This document shows positions 21,931 to 31,611 of a stretch of DNA of 36,036 nucleotides, one piece after another. Numbering within the stretch: the first letter of the stretch is position 1; the number at the start of each line of letters is the position of its first letter. Under the pieces are notes generated by a model. It saw only the letters and a program-made list of their open reading frames with translations, ran no database searches and was not told the origin of the DNA. Location: assembly GCA_014825775.1 (NCBI GenBank), contig MVAQ01000219.1, positions 1 to 36,036 on the forward strand. Reading direction: 5' to 3'. This stretch comes from Krasilnikovozyma curviuscula (lineage: Eukaryota; Basidiomycota; Tremellomycetes; Cystofilobasidiales; Mrakiaceae). The translations under genes and the position numbers were made by a program.

Positions 21931-23377
21931 ATGTCAGCACCAACGAATGCGTCTCCAACCCTCCTCCTGGGCGGCTACCCTACCAACTCATCTCTGGTCC
22001 CAAGCATCATCTTCTGTCTCCTCGTCAGTTTCCGTTCTTCTTCGTCCCCCCGTCCCCCCAACCCTCTCTCTCTCTCTCTCTCTCGCTCTCCTCTGACTAT
22101 TCCCCTCTTTGTGTGCAGTACATCGTCCTCGTTCCCGTCGTCCTATGGAGGATCTGCTCTCCTTCGTCGAGATGCATGACGCTCGTCCGTCCGACGCTGT
22201 TTGTGATTATGAGAATCGTCTTCTTCGCTCTCAGAGCGTACCAGAGTAAAGGTCATTATGGAGAAACTATGTTCAGTGGGTCTTCTTCTTTTTCAGCTGG
22301 TTCCCGCTGCTTTGAGATCTGACAATGGAAAACCAATTACAAAAACATCTCTCGGCTGTTCTTCTCATTGGCAGTCATCGAACAGGTCTTCTTATTGGTC
22401 GGGTTTGTCTTTTTGGCTGATCCTTTGATTCAAGGTTAGTTTTCTCTCTTATTGTATTGTTATTGGCCTCTGATACTGAGTTCCAAGTATCGTTCTGTTC
22501 ATCTTCCCAGCGTTCAAAAACATGATCGCTCTCCATACCGCTCCTGGGGAGGGAAGTCTTCTTCAGACAATGGCGACCGTCTTGAGGCTTGCACTGTTGG
22601 GTGTTGTGATCACTGGTCAGTTCCCTTTCTCAACCACCCATCTTGCCATCGCCATCGCACCTTGATGACCTGACTCACCGTCTCTTTACACTGTGCAGGT
22701 GTCATCGCAGCCACCGATTTCTCGGACGCAGTAGATAACCCCAACGGTTCGGACGCAAAGGACCTGAAAACTCTTCGATTGGTTAACTACATTCTCTGTC
22801 TCGGTTCGTTCCACTTTCTCTTCGCATACTCATCCCTCCTTCATCTAACCTTCTCCCATCGCCTCCTCTACAGTTGTCGTAGCCGCACTCATTTTCGGAA
22901 CGTTTATGGCCAAAGCATCGTACCCAATTGATAACTTCGGTCTGCTAGTTATCCCACTCGGTGCGCTTGCGCTTGGAGTTACCGCGCTGTTCAAGCTTGC
23001 CAACTCTGAGATCAAGAACGCCAATGACTGGGTTCATACCAACACGGCTTTCTTCATCTTCGTGAGTAACCACCTTTTTCACTGTTGTTGAATTTAGTGA
23101 GTTCTGAGGCTGATCCTGGGACCATACACAGGTCGTGACATTCGAATACATCGCATGCTGCATCGTCCTCGCCATCAACTTCCCCCAGCGCTTCCCAGTC
23201 ATACAACGGAATGGTGGTCCACCAGGAATGTTTGGTGGCCGCTTCAACTACAATGGAGGAGGTGGAAATGGCGGAAATGCTGGTGGGAATGAGTTTGGAA
23301 TTGATCAGGCGGGGTATAAGCAACAGGCTTACCCTCCCCAGGTCTACCAGTCTACCAGACCTGGATATCAAGCGTAA
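21931..23377 (+). CDS. Seven-helix integral membrane protein, paralog B
   Basis: A membrane protein of about 330 residues, clearly paralogous to the gene at 19297-20803 in sequence and intron positions. It starts MSAPTNASPTLLLGGYPTNS. Hydrophobic segments: SIIFCLL/YIVLVPVVLW, RPTLFVIMRIVFFALRAY, IEQVFLLVGFVFLADPLIQ, TVLRLALLGVVITG, VVVAALIFGTFMAK, NFGLLVIPLGALALGVTALF and VTFEYIACCIVLAI. The tail differs from paralog A: it is Gly/Asn-rich (GGGGNGGNAGGNEFGIDQ) and ends Tyr/Pro-rich (STRPGYQA) at the TAA 23375-23377. Intron 1 (after IIFCLL) contains a CT dinucleotide run. Function unknown; the same family caveats apply as for paralog A. Confidence 0.82.
22064..22084 (+). repeat. CT dinucleotide microsatellite in intron 1 of paralog B
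   Basis: An uninterrupted CT run of about ten units lies inside the first intron, upstream of its acceptor. It extends the pyrimidine tract and is likely to vary in length between strains. Confidence 0.8.
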
Positions 23378-24015
23378 TTGCTGAACTGGATGTGGGGGGA
23401 AGGAGCACTCTCTCGCTCGCAACTAACCCGCCAGGCGGGTTGTTTCTTTCTCCCGTTCCTTGTTTTACATTAGAGGAACATCCAGCCCTTGATATCTATA
23501 CAGTAGTGAACGTTTAGTCACTCATTTAAGGACGTCTTACCGAATGGTGACATTGACATTTCAGCTCGCGCACATCGGTCGAGCAGTGTTGCTTCTCAAA
23601 GTTGGTTGCTACAGTCAACCTTGGCGCTCGTGTTTGACAATCGCACATACTCTGAAGTAGAAATGTAGGCTGAGGGATGCTTGTATTGGAGCTGGGAGAG
23701 TTGGACATATTGAGGCTAATAGTCGAATCGCAAACCCTTTCCAGCAACAAGTACGTGTTATGTATTTGTCATCTCAAGCAATCGTCATGAAGAAGAGAAG
23801 GTTATATCAAGCAGACATATCAGGTGGTACAAGTCACGGAAAATTTGACTAATGCAAGTGGAGAATGAATCGATCGAATTGTCCTTTGATCGTTGATTGT
23901 TATTACGGAGAACATCTATTGTCCAAGAGGCTCAATATGTGGTGTTGGTAAAACAACTGTAATGCGGTGTTCGTTTCAAGCATATGTGTGAGAGTGTGTA
24001 TACGTTATTAGTGTT
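23378..24015. other. Convergent intergenic region
   Basis: About 640 bases between the 3' ends of paralog B and the Ser/Pro-rich gene. A 74-codon minus-strand frame (23526-23750) has no motif and no splice partner. I see only likely 3' UTR sequence. Confidence 0.45.
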
Positions 24016-27000
24016 TCAGCGGGAGGCAGTAGCAGCAAAGACAATGGCAAGAACCATTCCTGGGATGACAACAACGCCAGATATGATCTGTTGTGCAGAG
24101 GTCTCGTTAATGCTCGATCTCGAGTGATTCAACGACGAGGAATAAGACTCACTGCAGCAACTCTATTCCTCCAAACCCATTTATTCATCCCTTCCGTCAA
24201 GATCTTTGGTACACCCACCGTCGTCCTTCTTTCATTTCTGAATCTGCCCCCCATGGCGTTTGACGATGCTCGGTGGTGACGATGAGAGGCGAAATTGCTC
24301 GCATAGCTCGACTGGAGATTTCGGATTGTGTTGTAGTTGAGGGTACTTGATGAAGCATCTAAGCGACTTGAGATGGTTGATCGGCCCATGAGGAAGAGGC
24401 CATCTGCAGATAGGCCCCTGTGATGTCGCAGAAGACGATTTAAAAAAAAAAAAAAAAAAAATCAATGTACATCAGTTTGAGATTCCAATCGAGGGGCGGA
24501 TACAACAGGGAGAGTAGAGCAACTTACCAGCCGCCATATAACCACACCCATGGACCCAGCACAAAACCCAAAAAGAATATTGCCTGAGCGGGCAGCAGCA
24601 TCTCGCTCAACCAACCACCTCTGATACTTCCTTCTGCAGCAACAAATGAGTTACTCTCACGACCATGGCGTGCTTCAGCAACCATCACACTCAGCCGCCT
24701 GTCGTTATCGTTGAGTGTCGCCTGACGTAGCTGGTCTGCTGACAAACGAGCTTTGAGTAGACGCGTTGAAGGGTCTGTGAATCCGTGCGATGCTGGCGCT
24801 GCAGCATACTGGTGGTTCTGGTGGTAGTACTGATTATCGGCCTCAGCAATGCTCATCCCATTACTGTTCTCTCTCGAACTCGAGCTCGTAGCTAGCCCTT
24901 CATGGACAGATACCAGTTCAGTCGGCCTTAGCATCTCCTGCCGCTTCAGCTCGCCGTCGTCGTTTGCCTCCTCCGACTCCCATTGCATTTCAACGACACT
25001 GCCGCGGTTCTTTCTCCTGCGCATAGCCGCAGCTGGGGGACGAGCAGGGGAGCCAGCGATGGTAGGCAGATCGGTCGGCATGGCCGCCAGGTGTTTTGTC
25101 CACTTGACGCGCCTCGGAAGCTGATGCTGTGGGTGAGGGCCAACAACAGGTGTAGTTGGTGGTGATGGCAGGGCAATGGTGGGTGAGAGAATGATCGACG
25201 GCGTCGAATGGAACGTTCGCAGACCCTTTGTCGATGTTGGTGATGACAGCTGGGGCTGTGGGACTGGTCGTAGAGGCGGACTAGGAGTGCAGCCGAAGCT
25301 ACCTACACCAGAAATTGGGCGGGGGACGGTAAGTGCAACAGGAGGGTGTCTGAGCTGGGAAACGGTGCGTGTCAGTGGTGAGCCGCCAACGGCGTCGCTG
25401 GCAGTTGGGACAGTAGTCCACATGTCAGGCGACGGAGATGCCGGGCTAGACGAGGTATGGTAGGATAATTCTGAAGATGGGGAAGAGGGGAAGGGGAAGG
25501 AGCCACGGTGTTTTTTAGCGCCGTTTGTGCCAGTGAACCAAGCTCGGATTCCACTACCAGAGTTTGGCGTACCCGGCGCTGAAACTTCTCCACGTTCCAG
25601 AGAAGACGCATCAGGATACGTCTTGAGAGACTCCACATGGTGCGGCTTGGAGGTAGAAGATGTCGAAGATGAGAACCATGATTTGGCAGTGGAGAACAGT
25701 GGAGTGCGTGGTGACGACGGCGATGGGGACGGGTAGACGGGCGGGGTTGGATTGTAGACGTATCCAAACGGGGACCTGTAAGTTTACAAGGCACAGAAGA
25801 CGGAATCCGGTTTAGCTGAGTTTTGAATGAAAGGTAGAAATGACTACAGAAAACTTACGAAGGCGCGCTCGTCCACACCTCCTCACGGCGATCAACTTTC
25901 TCAACCGTAATTGAAGCAGGCCCAACTGCCCCAAGCCCCAGTCCAACTAACCCGACGCCCCTCTCACTATGCAGCTCATCATCGTAACTCACCCTCAACC
26001 CGCCTTCACTCTTGACTTTCCTGACTGTGCTGCTCGTCGATGACGCCAGCCCTTCGTCAATAGCAGGCAAACTACTCTTCTTCTCTCCCATTGGCGTACC
26101 CTCCAGGGCAGAAGAAGAATCCCAGAAGAGCCCGCCGGAACGGGCCTCGGATTCTGAGGAGTGCCAAAGGCGCTGCGCTGTAGAGTAGGAGGACTCGGTG
26201 GATGATATGATGGATGCGAGTGAGTGAGAGGGAGGGATGTTTCTCTCCCCAACCACTGCCGCTGCTGCTTTCGGCAATGGTAGTAGTGCTGGAAGGGAGG
26301 GTTCCGAAAGCGCCAACGACGCTTCAACCGCTTCCTCATCATCATCGACGTTCTTTTCTTCTTCCTCAACGACAACAACACTCGTTGGCCTCGACCTCAT
26401 TCCTCCTCTATTCAAGCCACCAAATTCACCACCACTCGTGGTGGATGAAGAGGAGATGTAAGAGATGGAGCTTCCCCGCCTCACATGTCCCGGCGCCCTT
26501 CTCACCGGCGGCGGCCCTGGCAATGCATTTTGCAGTTCTGAGGAAGAGAATGAAGAAGAGGACATCGATGCAGGTGAAGGGTTGGGAGGCCGTTTGTATG
26601 GCGACTCCACCGCCGAGGCGTTCGCTATTGAGGCGGGTGAGGGGGTGCGAGTTGGTGGATGTTCCAGGAGTACTTCCTGTCGCCCTTCGTACGGTGAAGA
26701 GATGTTGAACGTTACTTTTGCAGTTGATCGTGCTACTGCTGTCGGGGGCTCTGGTAGAGGCCAGTCGACCGGCCGGCGAGCAGGCTCAAAGTCCCATGCG
26801 AAGTTGAGGTTGCATTCTGACTCACCGGTCTTCCCTGATTCCTCCGAAGACGATACATGCGATTGTTCGGAAGCGGCAAGGATAGAAGACTGGGTTGACA
26901 ACCGATGGGAGGGGGTTGAAAAGAGGCCACCGGAAGGCTGGAGGACGACTAGGCTTAGGGGACGGATTTGGGAGCGACGTTTGAAGGAGGATGGGGTTGG

Positions 27001-27884
27001 AGACGGCGGTTGCGATGACGAAAGAGAAGAGGCGGCCTGGATTGTAATTTATTTCATTTTTAGGTGGGAGAAGAAAGAAGAGACGTGCGTCAGAAGGACA
27101 GAATGGGCGTGATTGTTATTTATTTTGCTCTTGAACACTTACTGGGTCTGTACGCGAGGTCACAGATGCAGGAGGCTGGGAAGTTGTTCGAGGGGGTGGT
27201 TTAAACGGGGAATTCGATGGTGCTCGAAGAGGCGAAGGTTGCTTTTCAATGAATAAAAAAAGAAATATACAAGGGGGTGGCGTCAACAAAAACAACAAAA
27301 CAGACTTCTTTCACCGGCGAGATGACATGAGAAAAAATAAAGCAAAGGAAGCTTACTGTTGCCAGATCACGACTGGTATGCTCTTTCAAGCCCTTCGCAT
27401 GTAAATGGGGGAACTCGACTTCGTGCTTCTCCAGAAAACCATCCCTAACTGGATCAGGCGACACGACGACCGGCTGGTGGTCCAACACCTCTTTCTTCTT
27501 CTCCTCGACAACCACCATCTTCTTCTTTCCATGATCAACGCTCACATTCTTGCTCCTCGTTCCCGTTGTTGAAGAAGAGGAAGCAAGGGGTATGAACTGG
27601 AAACTGCTTGCCGAGCTCTGCGACGGTTTCCGGTGCTGGATATTGACCGTCCTGCCAGGAAAAACAATCACCTCGGCGGTACTGCTCGTCGACCGCTTAT
27701 GAACCGGGGGGACTGAGGGCTTCTTCAGTGGTGATGGCTGGTTGGGCGAGAGGGAGGATGAGAGGCGGCGGTGCGGATGACGCAGTATTTTTTGAGGGGA
27801 GGTCGAGGTGGATGAGGAGTTTGACGAGGTCGATTCTTGTAAAGGGTAGCGAGGAGTTACATGAGATGAGGAGGACGACGACAT
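24016..27884 (-). CDS. Ser/Pro-rich low-complexity protein with two C-terminal membrane segments
   Basis: Function unknown. Six exons join in phase: 27884-27357, 27241-27143, 27036-25859, 25775-24528, 24417-24153 and 24087-24016, giving about 1,129 residues. It starts MSSSSSSHVTPRYPLQ. The first ~970 residues are Ser/Pro/Thr-rich and probably disordered, with acidic (VVVEEEEKNVDDDEEAVEA) and basic patches. Near the C terminus lies a hydrophobic segment (AQAIFFLGFVLGPWVWLYGG), then a basic Ser/Asn-rich loop of about 85 residues ending EGMNKWVWRNRVAA. A final hydrophobic segment (IISGVVVIPGMVLAIVFAA) ends at ATASR. Other fungal Ser-rich proteins also pair a long disordered N terminus with a hydrophobic, Trp-containing C-terminal hairpin, so a membrane-tethered scaffold is plausible (inference). 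The start is the first in-frame ATG. Exon joins are well supported by phase and GT/AG. Confidence 0.75.
24442..24461 (+). repeat. Poly(A) homopolymer in an intron of the Ser/Pro-rich gene
   Basis: A run of 20 A (T on the coding strand) between exons 4 and 5. On the coding strand it forms part of the pyrimidine tract before the acceptor at 24418. Confidence 0.9.
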
Positions 27885-29238
27885 TGTATGTGAAGAAGAG
27901 GGCTCTCTATGAGAGCTTTGCTGTTGGAAGGAGGGCTGAATGTAATTTCGAGGTGTGCGTGACTATTTTCCACTCCTCAGTTGGAGAAATCCATTGCTAC
28001 TTCTCTATTACAGTTGAGAATTGTCGCTGGATAGACTGTACAAATGTTAAGCTGTGTTGGTGAAGGAATTCAAGGGGTGGAAGTGGAATCTGAACGAAAT
28101 TGCAGAGGGGGAAGGAAGAAAGGTAACAAAGAGCGTGATATTGAAAGGAGCTGCAGCAGGAAACCAAATCATTCAGCGTCCTCCTTCTTACGTATATTGG
28201 GGTGTATTACTCACAGAAAGAAAGAAATCGAAGGGCAAGAAAAGCAAAAATCGAAAATTGACAAGGTGAAATTGGGTTGGGATGAGAGGAAAAACACGCA
28301 GCAAGAGCCCTCCTGTGTTGATTTTGGTGGCGTCACAAAAACTGAGGGGGAAAAGCAAGCGCGGAGCATCACAAGAGCCACAGTAGGATGGATCAGGCTC
28401 AAATTAAAAAGAATCCTCTCCCAAGCGAATGCTGAACCCAAGTGTTGAATCTATAATAGAGTCTTAAGCTGACGGCAAGTGAAGATGAAGTGATGATAGC
28501 GCCTAAATGTAGGTGGCCAGGTATGCCTCCTGGTATGCTTGTGGCTGATACCAATAGACTCAAGAAAGGATTAATACGAAGAAAGAGTGATCATTCAATG
28601 TTCCCGTGGGCAGCAACGACGACTGAAGGAAGCCTGCAGCAGGTGCTCGTCGGCTGCTTTCACCATCGCTTCTTTTACGTTTGGGCTTTGAGATCAGGGG
28701 ACGGCCCTTTGCTGTACAGCTACACCTACGAGAACCCAACTATCAGCTATCGTTCGTGTCGAGTCCTCTTCGGTTCCCCTTCGCGACCCTGCCCATTCCA
28801 TTTATGTACTGCTCCCTACACACTTTCACAGCAAGAACTGTTCTCGAAGCAGCTGTCTTTCTCTAAAACCTCCAGACATTTTACATCCGAGGTACGATAG
28901 CATAAGACCGGAAGACAAGAGCCTGCTGTGTAAATGCCTCAGAGAATAGGTTGTTTTCAATCTCCAACTCACGGCCTGGCCAGGGCCGACGGGGTTCTAA
29001 CTACGGGATTGTGGCGTTGACCAGTAACCGAGAGGAAATTCCGTCCATCAAAGCGTGGATTCCAACTGTAGACGAGGTCGGCACCAGGATCAACAGCAGA
29101 GAAAGCTTCAGGTATGAAAATGATGTTTCTCTGTTCAACAGGCAGGGTCTGACTCTCTGGTTCTTTCCCCCTTTCTGTCGTCGTGCTGCTTGGCTGACGA
29201 ACCTAACCACTGCACCGATTGTCGTACAGCACAGCAGG
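27885..29238. other. Intergenic region between divergent genes
   Basis: About 1.35 kb. Several open frames (28044-28448, 28490-28900, 28951-29340) lack motifs. The first is Lys/Glu-rich and runs against an equally open minus-strand frame. No splice-connected gene was found. The 3' end of the region is the leader of the hydroxyacid dehydrogenase. Confidence 0.45.
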
Positions 29239-30918
29239 ATGACCACCCCGACCAAGCAGAGAGTCCTTCTGATAGGACCACCAGTCTCAGAGAGAGCTCA
29301 GCCAGTGTTTAACGATGTAAAAACCAAGTTTGGTGAGTAACCGCTTTGAGTATCTGTAGAAAAACTCGTCGTCGTCGAAGCTTGCATTTTCGCTGACTAC
29401 AGTGTTCAAATAGATGTCGTCATTATCCGGCCTGTCCAAGGAAAGAGAGCAGAGGCCATCCAGTGGATTAAAAACGAGGTTGCTGCCCACGGTGGATTCG
29501 TCGCTTGTTGTACTTATCTATTTCTTGCCATCCTTCTGTCGACCGAACTCTTTGATAGCAACGGGTGGAATTCTAATGGACTTTTCTTCAAACACAGTGG
29601 TGTTCTTTTCTGGCCTCTTCCCTATCTTGCCAATTGACCCAGAACTCCTTGATCCTCTGTACGTTGTTGCCTATCTCGCGCCAATATGGCGTCACCCTTT
29701 CGTCGCGCGGACAAACCGACAAATCGTTGTCCTGACCTGCATGCATTTTGTTTTCTTTTACAGCGTCGCAACCGGTCTCAAGCTTGTTGGTGGTCCTGGT
29801 GCTGGATACGATAAGGTAGGTGGAGCTTTGGTCCAAGACTGATTCATGGCGTGTTAGCTGATCTTGACGAGGAGCAAACACAAGGCTCCCATTGAGTACC
29901 TCACACAGAACAACGTCCTCTACTGCAACACCCCTCTGAGTGTCGCTGAGCCAACTGCTTCCCATGCTGTAAGGTCATCCGAAAATTTCTCTCCACAGCA
30001 TTGAGCGATCTAACCTCAACTTGCAACCGCGATTTGTAGATGATCCTGATCCTCACGACCTTGCGAAAGACCGTCGCCGCTGATGCTCAAGTCCGACGAG
30101 GGGATTGGGCGGCCGGAAAAATCACTCCTGAAAAACGTCTCATGGGTGTTTCTCAAGTCGGGTTGAGGCTGGGTATTTTGGGAATGGGCTCGATAGGTCG
30201 AGTGAGCTCCTGTCCACGGATCACATACTTCCAGCGATTGTAATGATGTCTGAACTTTTTTGATCAGATCTTGGCAAAATACATGATTGCTCTCGGCATG
30301 AAGGTGACTTACTACAATCGAAAGAAACTCCCAACCGAGCTTGAAGGGGGCGCTACCTACGTCAACTCGATGGAAGAGGTGAGTAAACTCTCTTATACCC
30401 ACCGTTTAATCTAGAACTGACGATTATCCTCCAAACAGCTCCTGAAAACATCAGATGTCCTCTCCGTTCACGTCCCACTCTCATCAGCAACCCGCCATCT
30501 CATTGGTGCCAAAGAAATCGCGTTAATGCCTGACAACTCATTCATCATCAATACTGCTCGAGGAGCCGTCATTGATGAATCTTCTTTGGTCGAAGCATTA
30601 CAATCTGGGAAACTTGCAGGGGCTGGACTCGGTAAGCCTGTTGTCGTCTCTGTCTTTCTCGCCGTCTCCTGAAAGTGATCTCAACATTTCCTTTCTATTC
30701 CTTATCTCCACCTGAACAAAACTTTTAAAACAGATGTATTTGAGGAAGAACCTAAAGTGCCAGAGGTACTCTTCGGGATGGACAACGTGGTACTCACAAG
30801 TCACTTCGCGTGCAACCTCCCTAGTGTTCTCGATGACTTTGAGATCGAGCACTTCGACAACCTCACCAGCTGGGCAACAACTGGTAAGCCCACTAGTGTA
30901 GTCAACTTTCCTGCCTGA
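29239..30918 (+). CDS. D-isomer-specific 2-hydroxyacid dehydrogenase (glyoxylate/hydroxypyruvate reductase-like)
   Basis: Predicted NAD(P)H-dependent reductase of 2-oxo acids such as glyoxylate or hydroxypyruvate. It starts MTTPTKQRVLLIGPPVSER. After short exons, the second contains VVIIRPVQGKERAEAIQWIK. Then come LVGGPGAGYDK, the coenzyme-binding loop LGILGMGSIGR, and YYNRKK after the second Rossmann strand; Arg-Lys there suggests NADPH preference. The catalytic Arg is in INTARGAVIDE and the Glu in GLDVFEEEPKVPEV. The His lies in VVLTSHFAC, where most relatives have T-P-H. It ends GKPTSVVNFPA with TGA at 30916-30918. About 330 residues, usual for the family. Joins around 29470-29600 are less certain: the donor used after NEVAAH is ambiguous. 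Confidence 0.87.
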
Positions 30919-31611
30919 TAGTGGGAGGTGGAAAAGCGACGTGGAATGTCCAGCTCGCTAGTTTCGTAGCAGATAGGACCATTTAGGTTCGAGATAGACA
31001 TGCGTTAGACTTTGATCGCATCACACTTAGAAGTTCGAGTTTGAAGAAAGGTGATTTGACGGAGGGTACAGATGAGCAGCGATCGCCCAGAGTCGGCATT
31101 GCACCATGTAAAGCTTCACAGGTTTTCTACCATTATGAACGTCCTACTGCCGTAGCCAATACATGTAGACCAAATGTGAAGCTTGGTAAAGCTTCCTGCA
31201 CTGGATTATTATCTGATTTTTTGTCAACATATTCCATCTGAACGCGTACTCGCAGATATCACCTCCTCTTTCTTCACAGGTGAAGGGCAGCTTTACAAAG
31301 GGCAGTTCTCTCAGGTTACCATTCTCTTTGCACTTCTCGAAATCAGAAGGTACATTTCAGGAGTACCTCGAATTCAGCAAGGGGGTGGCACCGATTTTTT
31401 GTCTGAATTATGGTCATCCAGCCAGATTTCCTGCCTTCCTTCCTCAGAAACACGCGATGAACGTCGACTTACCCTGACGTACCCCGGAATGGTTGCTATA
31501 TCGTGGGGCTACTGTCACATAATAGTTGCGGGTAAGTTGGCCTCTTTGGATCAGTTATTAGAGCATAGGCTGATCTTTTCCTTCTCTTTCGCACTTGTTC
31601 GCACAAGCATC
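30919..31611. other. Intergenic region
   Basis: About 690 bases between the hydroxyacid dehydrogenase and the PHD-finger gene, both on the plus strand. An open frame continues upstream of the PHD-gene start but has no motif, so I treat it as 5' leader. Nothing else was recognised. Confidence 0.4.

Noticed and set aside
21783..22322. A 179-codon plus-strand open frame overlapping the start of paralog B
   Set aside because: It reads through intron 1 of paralog B in a different frame; paralog A supports the 21931 start and the spliced model.
24849..26708. Long plus-strand open frames opposite the Ser/Pro-rich gene
   Set aside because: Antisense shadows of a low-complexity coding region; the minus-strand exons join in phase across five introns.
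28044..28448. A 134-codon Lys/Glu-rich open frame on the plus strand
   Set aside because: Low-complexity composition, overlapped by an equally open minus-strand frame, and no domain; most likely chance.
31183..31611. Upstream extension of the PHD-finger protein frame
   Set aside because: The frame is open, but the sequence lacks protein-like features of the rest. The ATG at 31612 is followed at once by sequence that leads into the zinc finger, so I start there.
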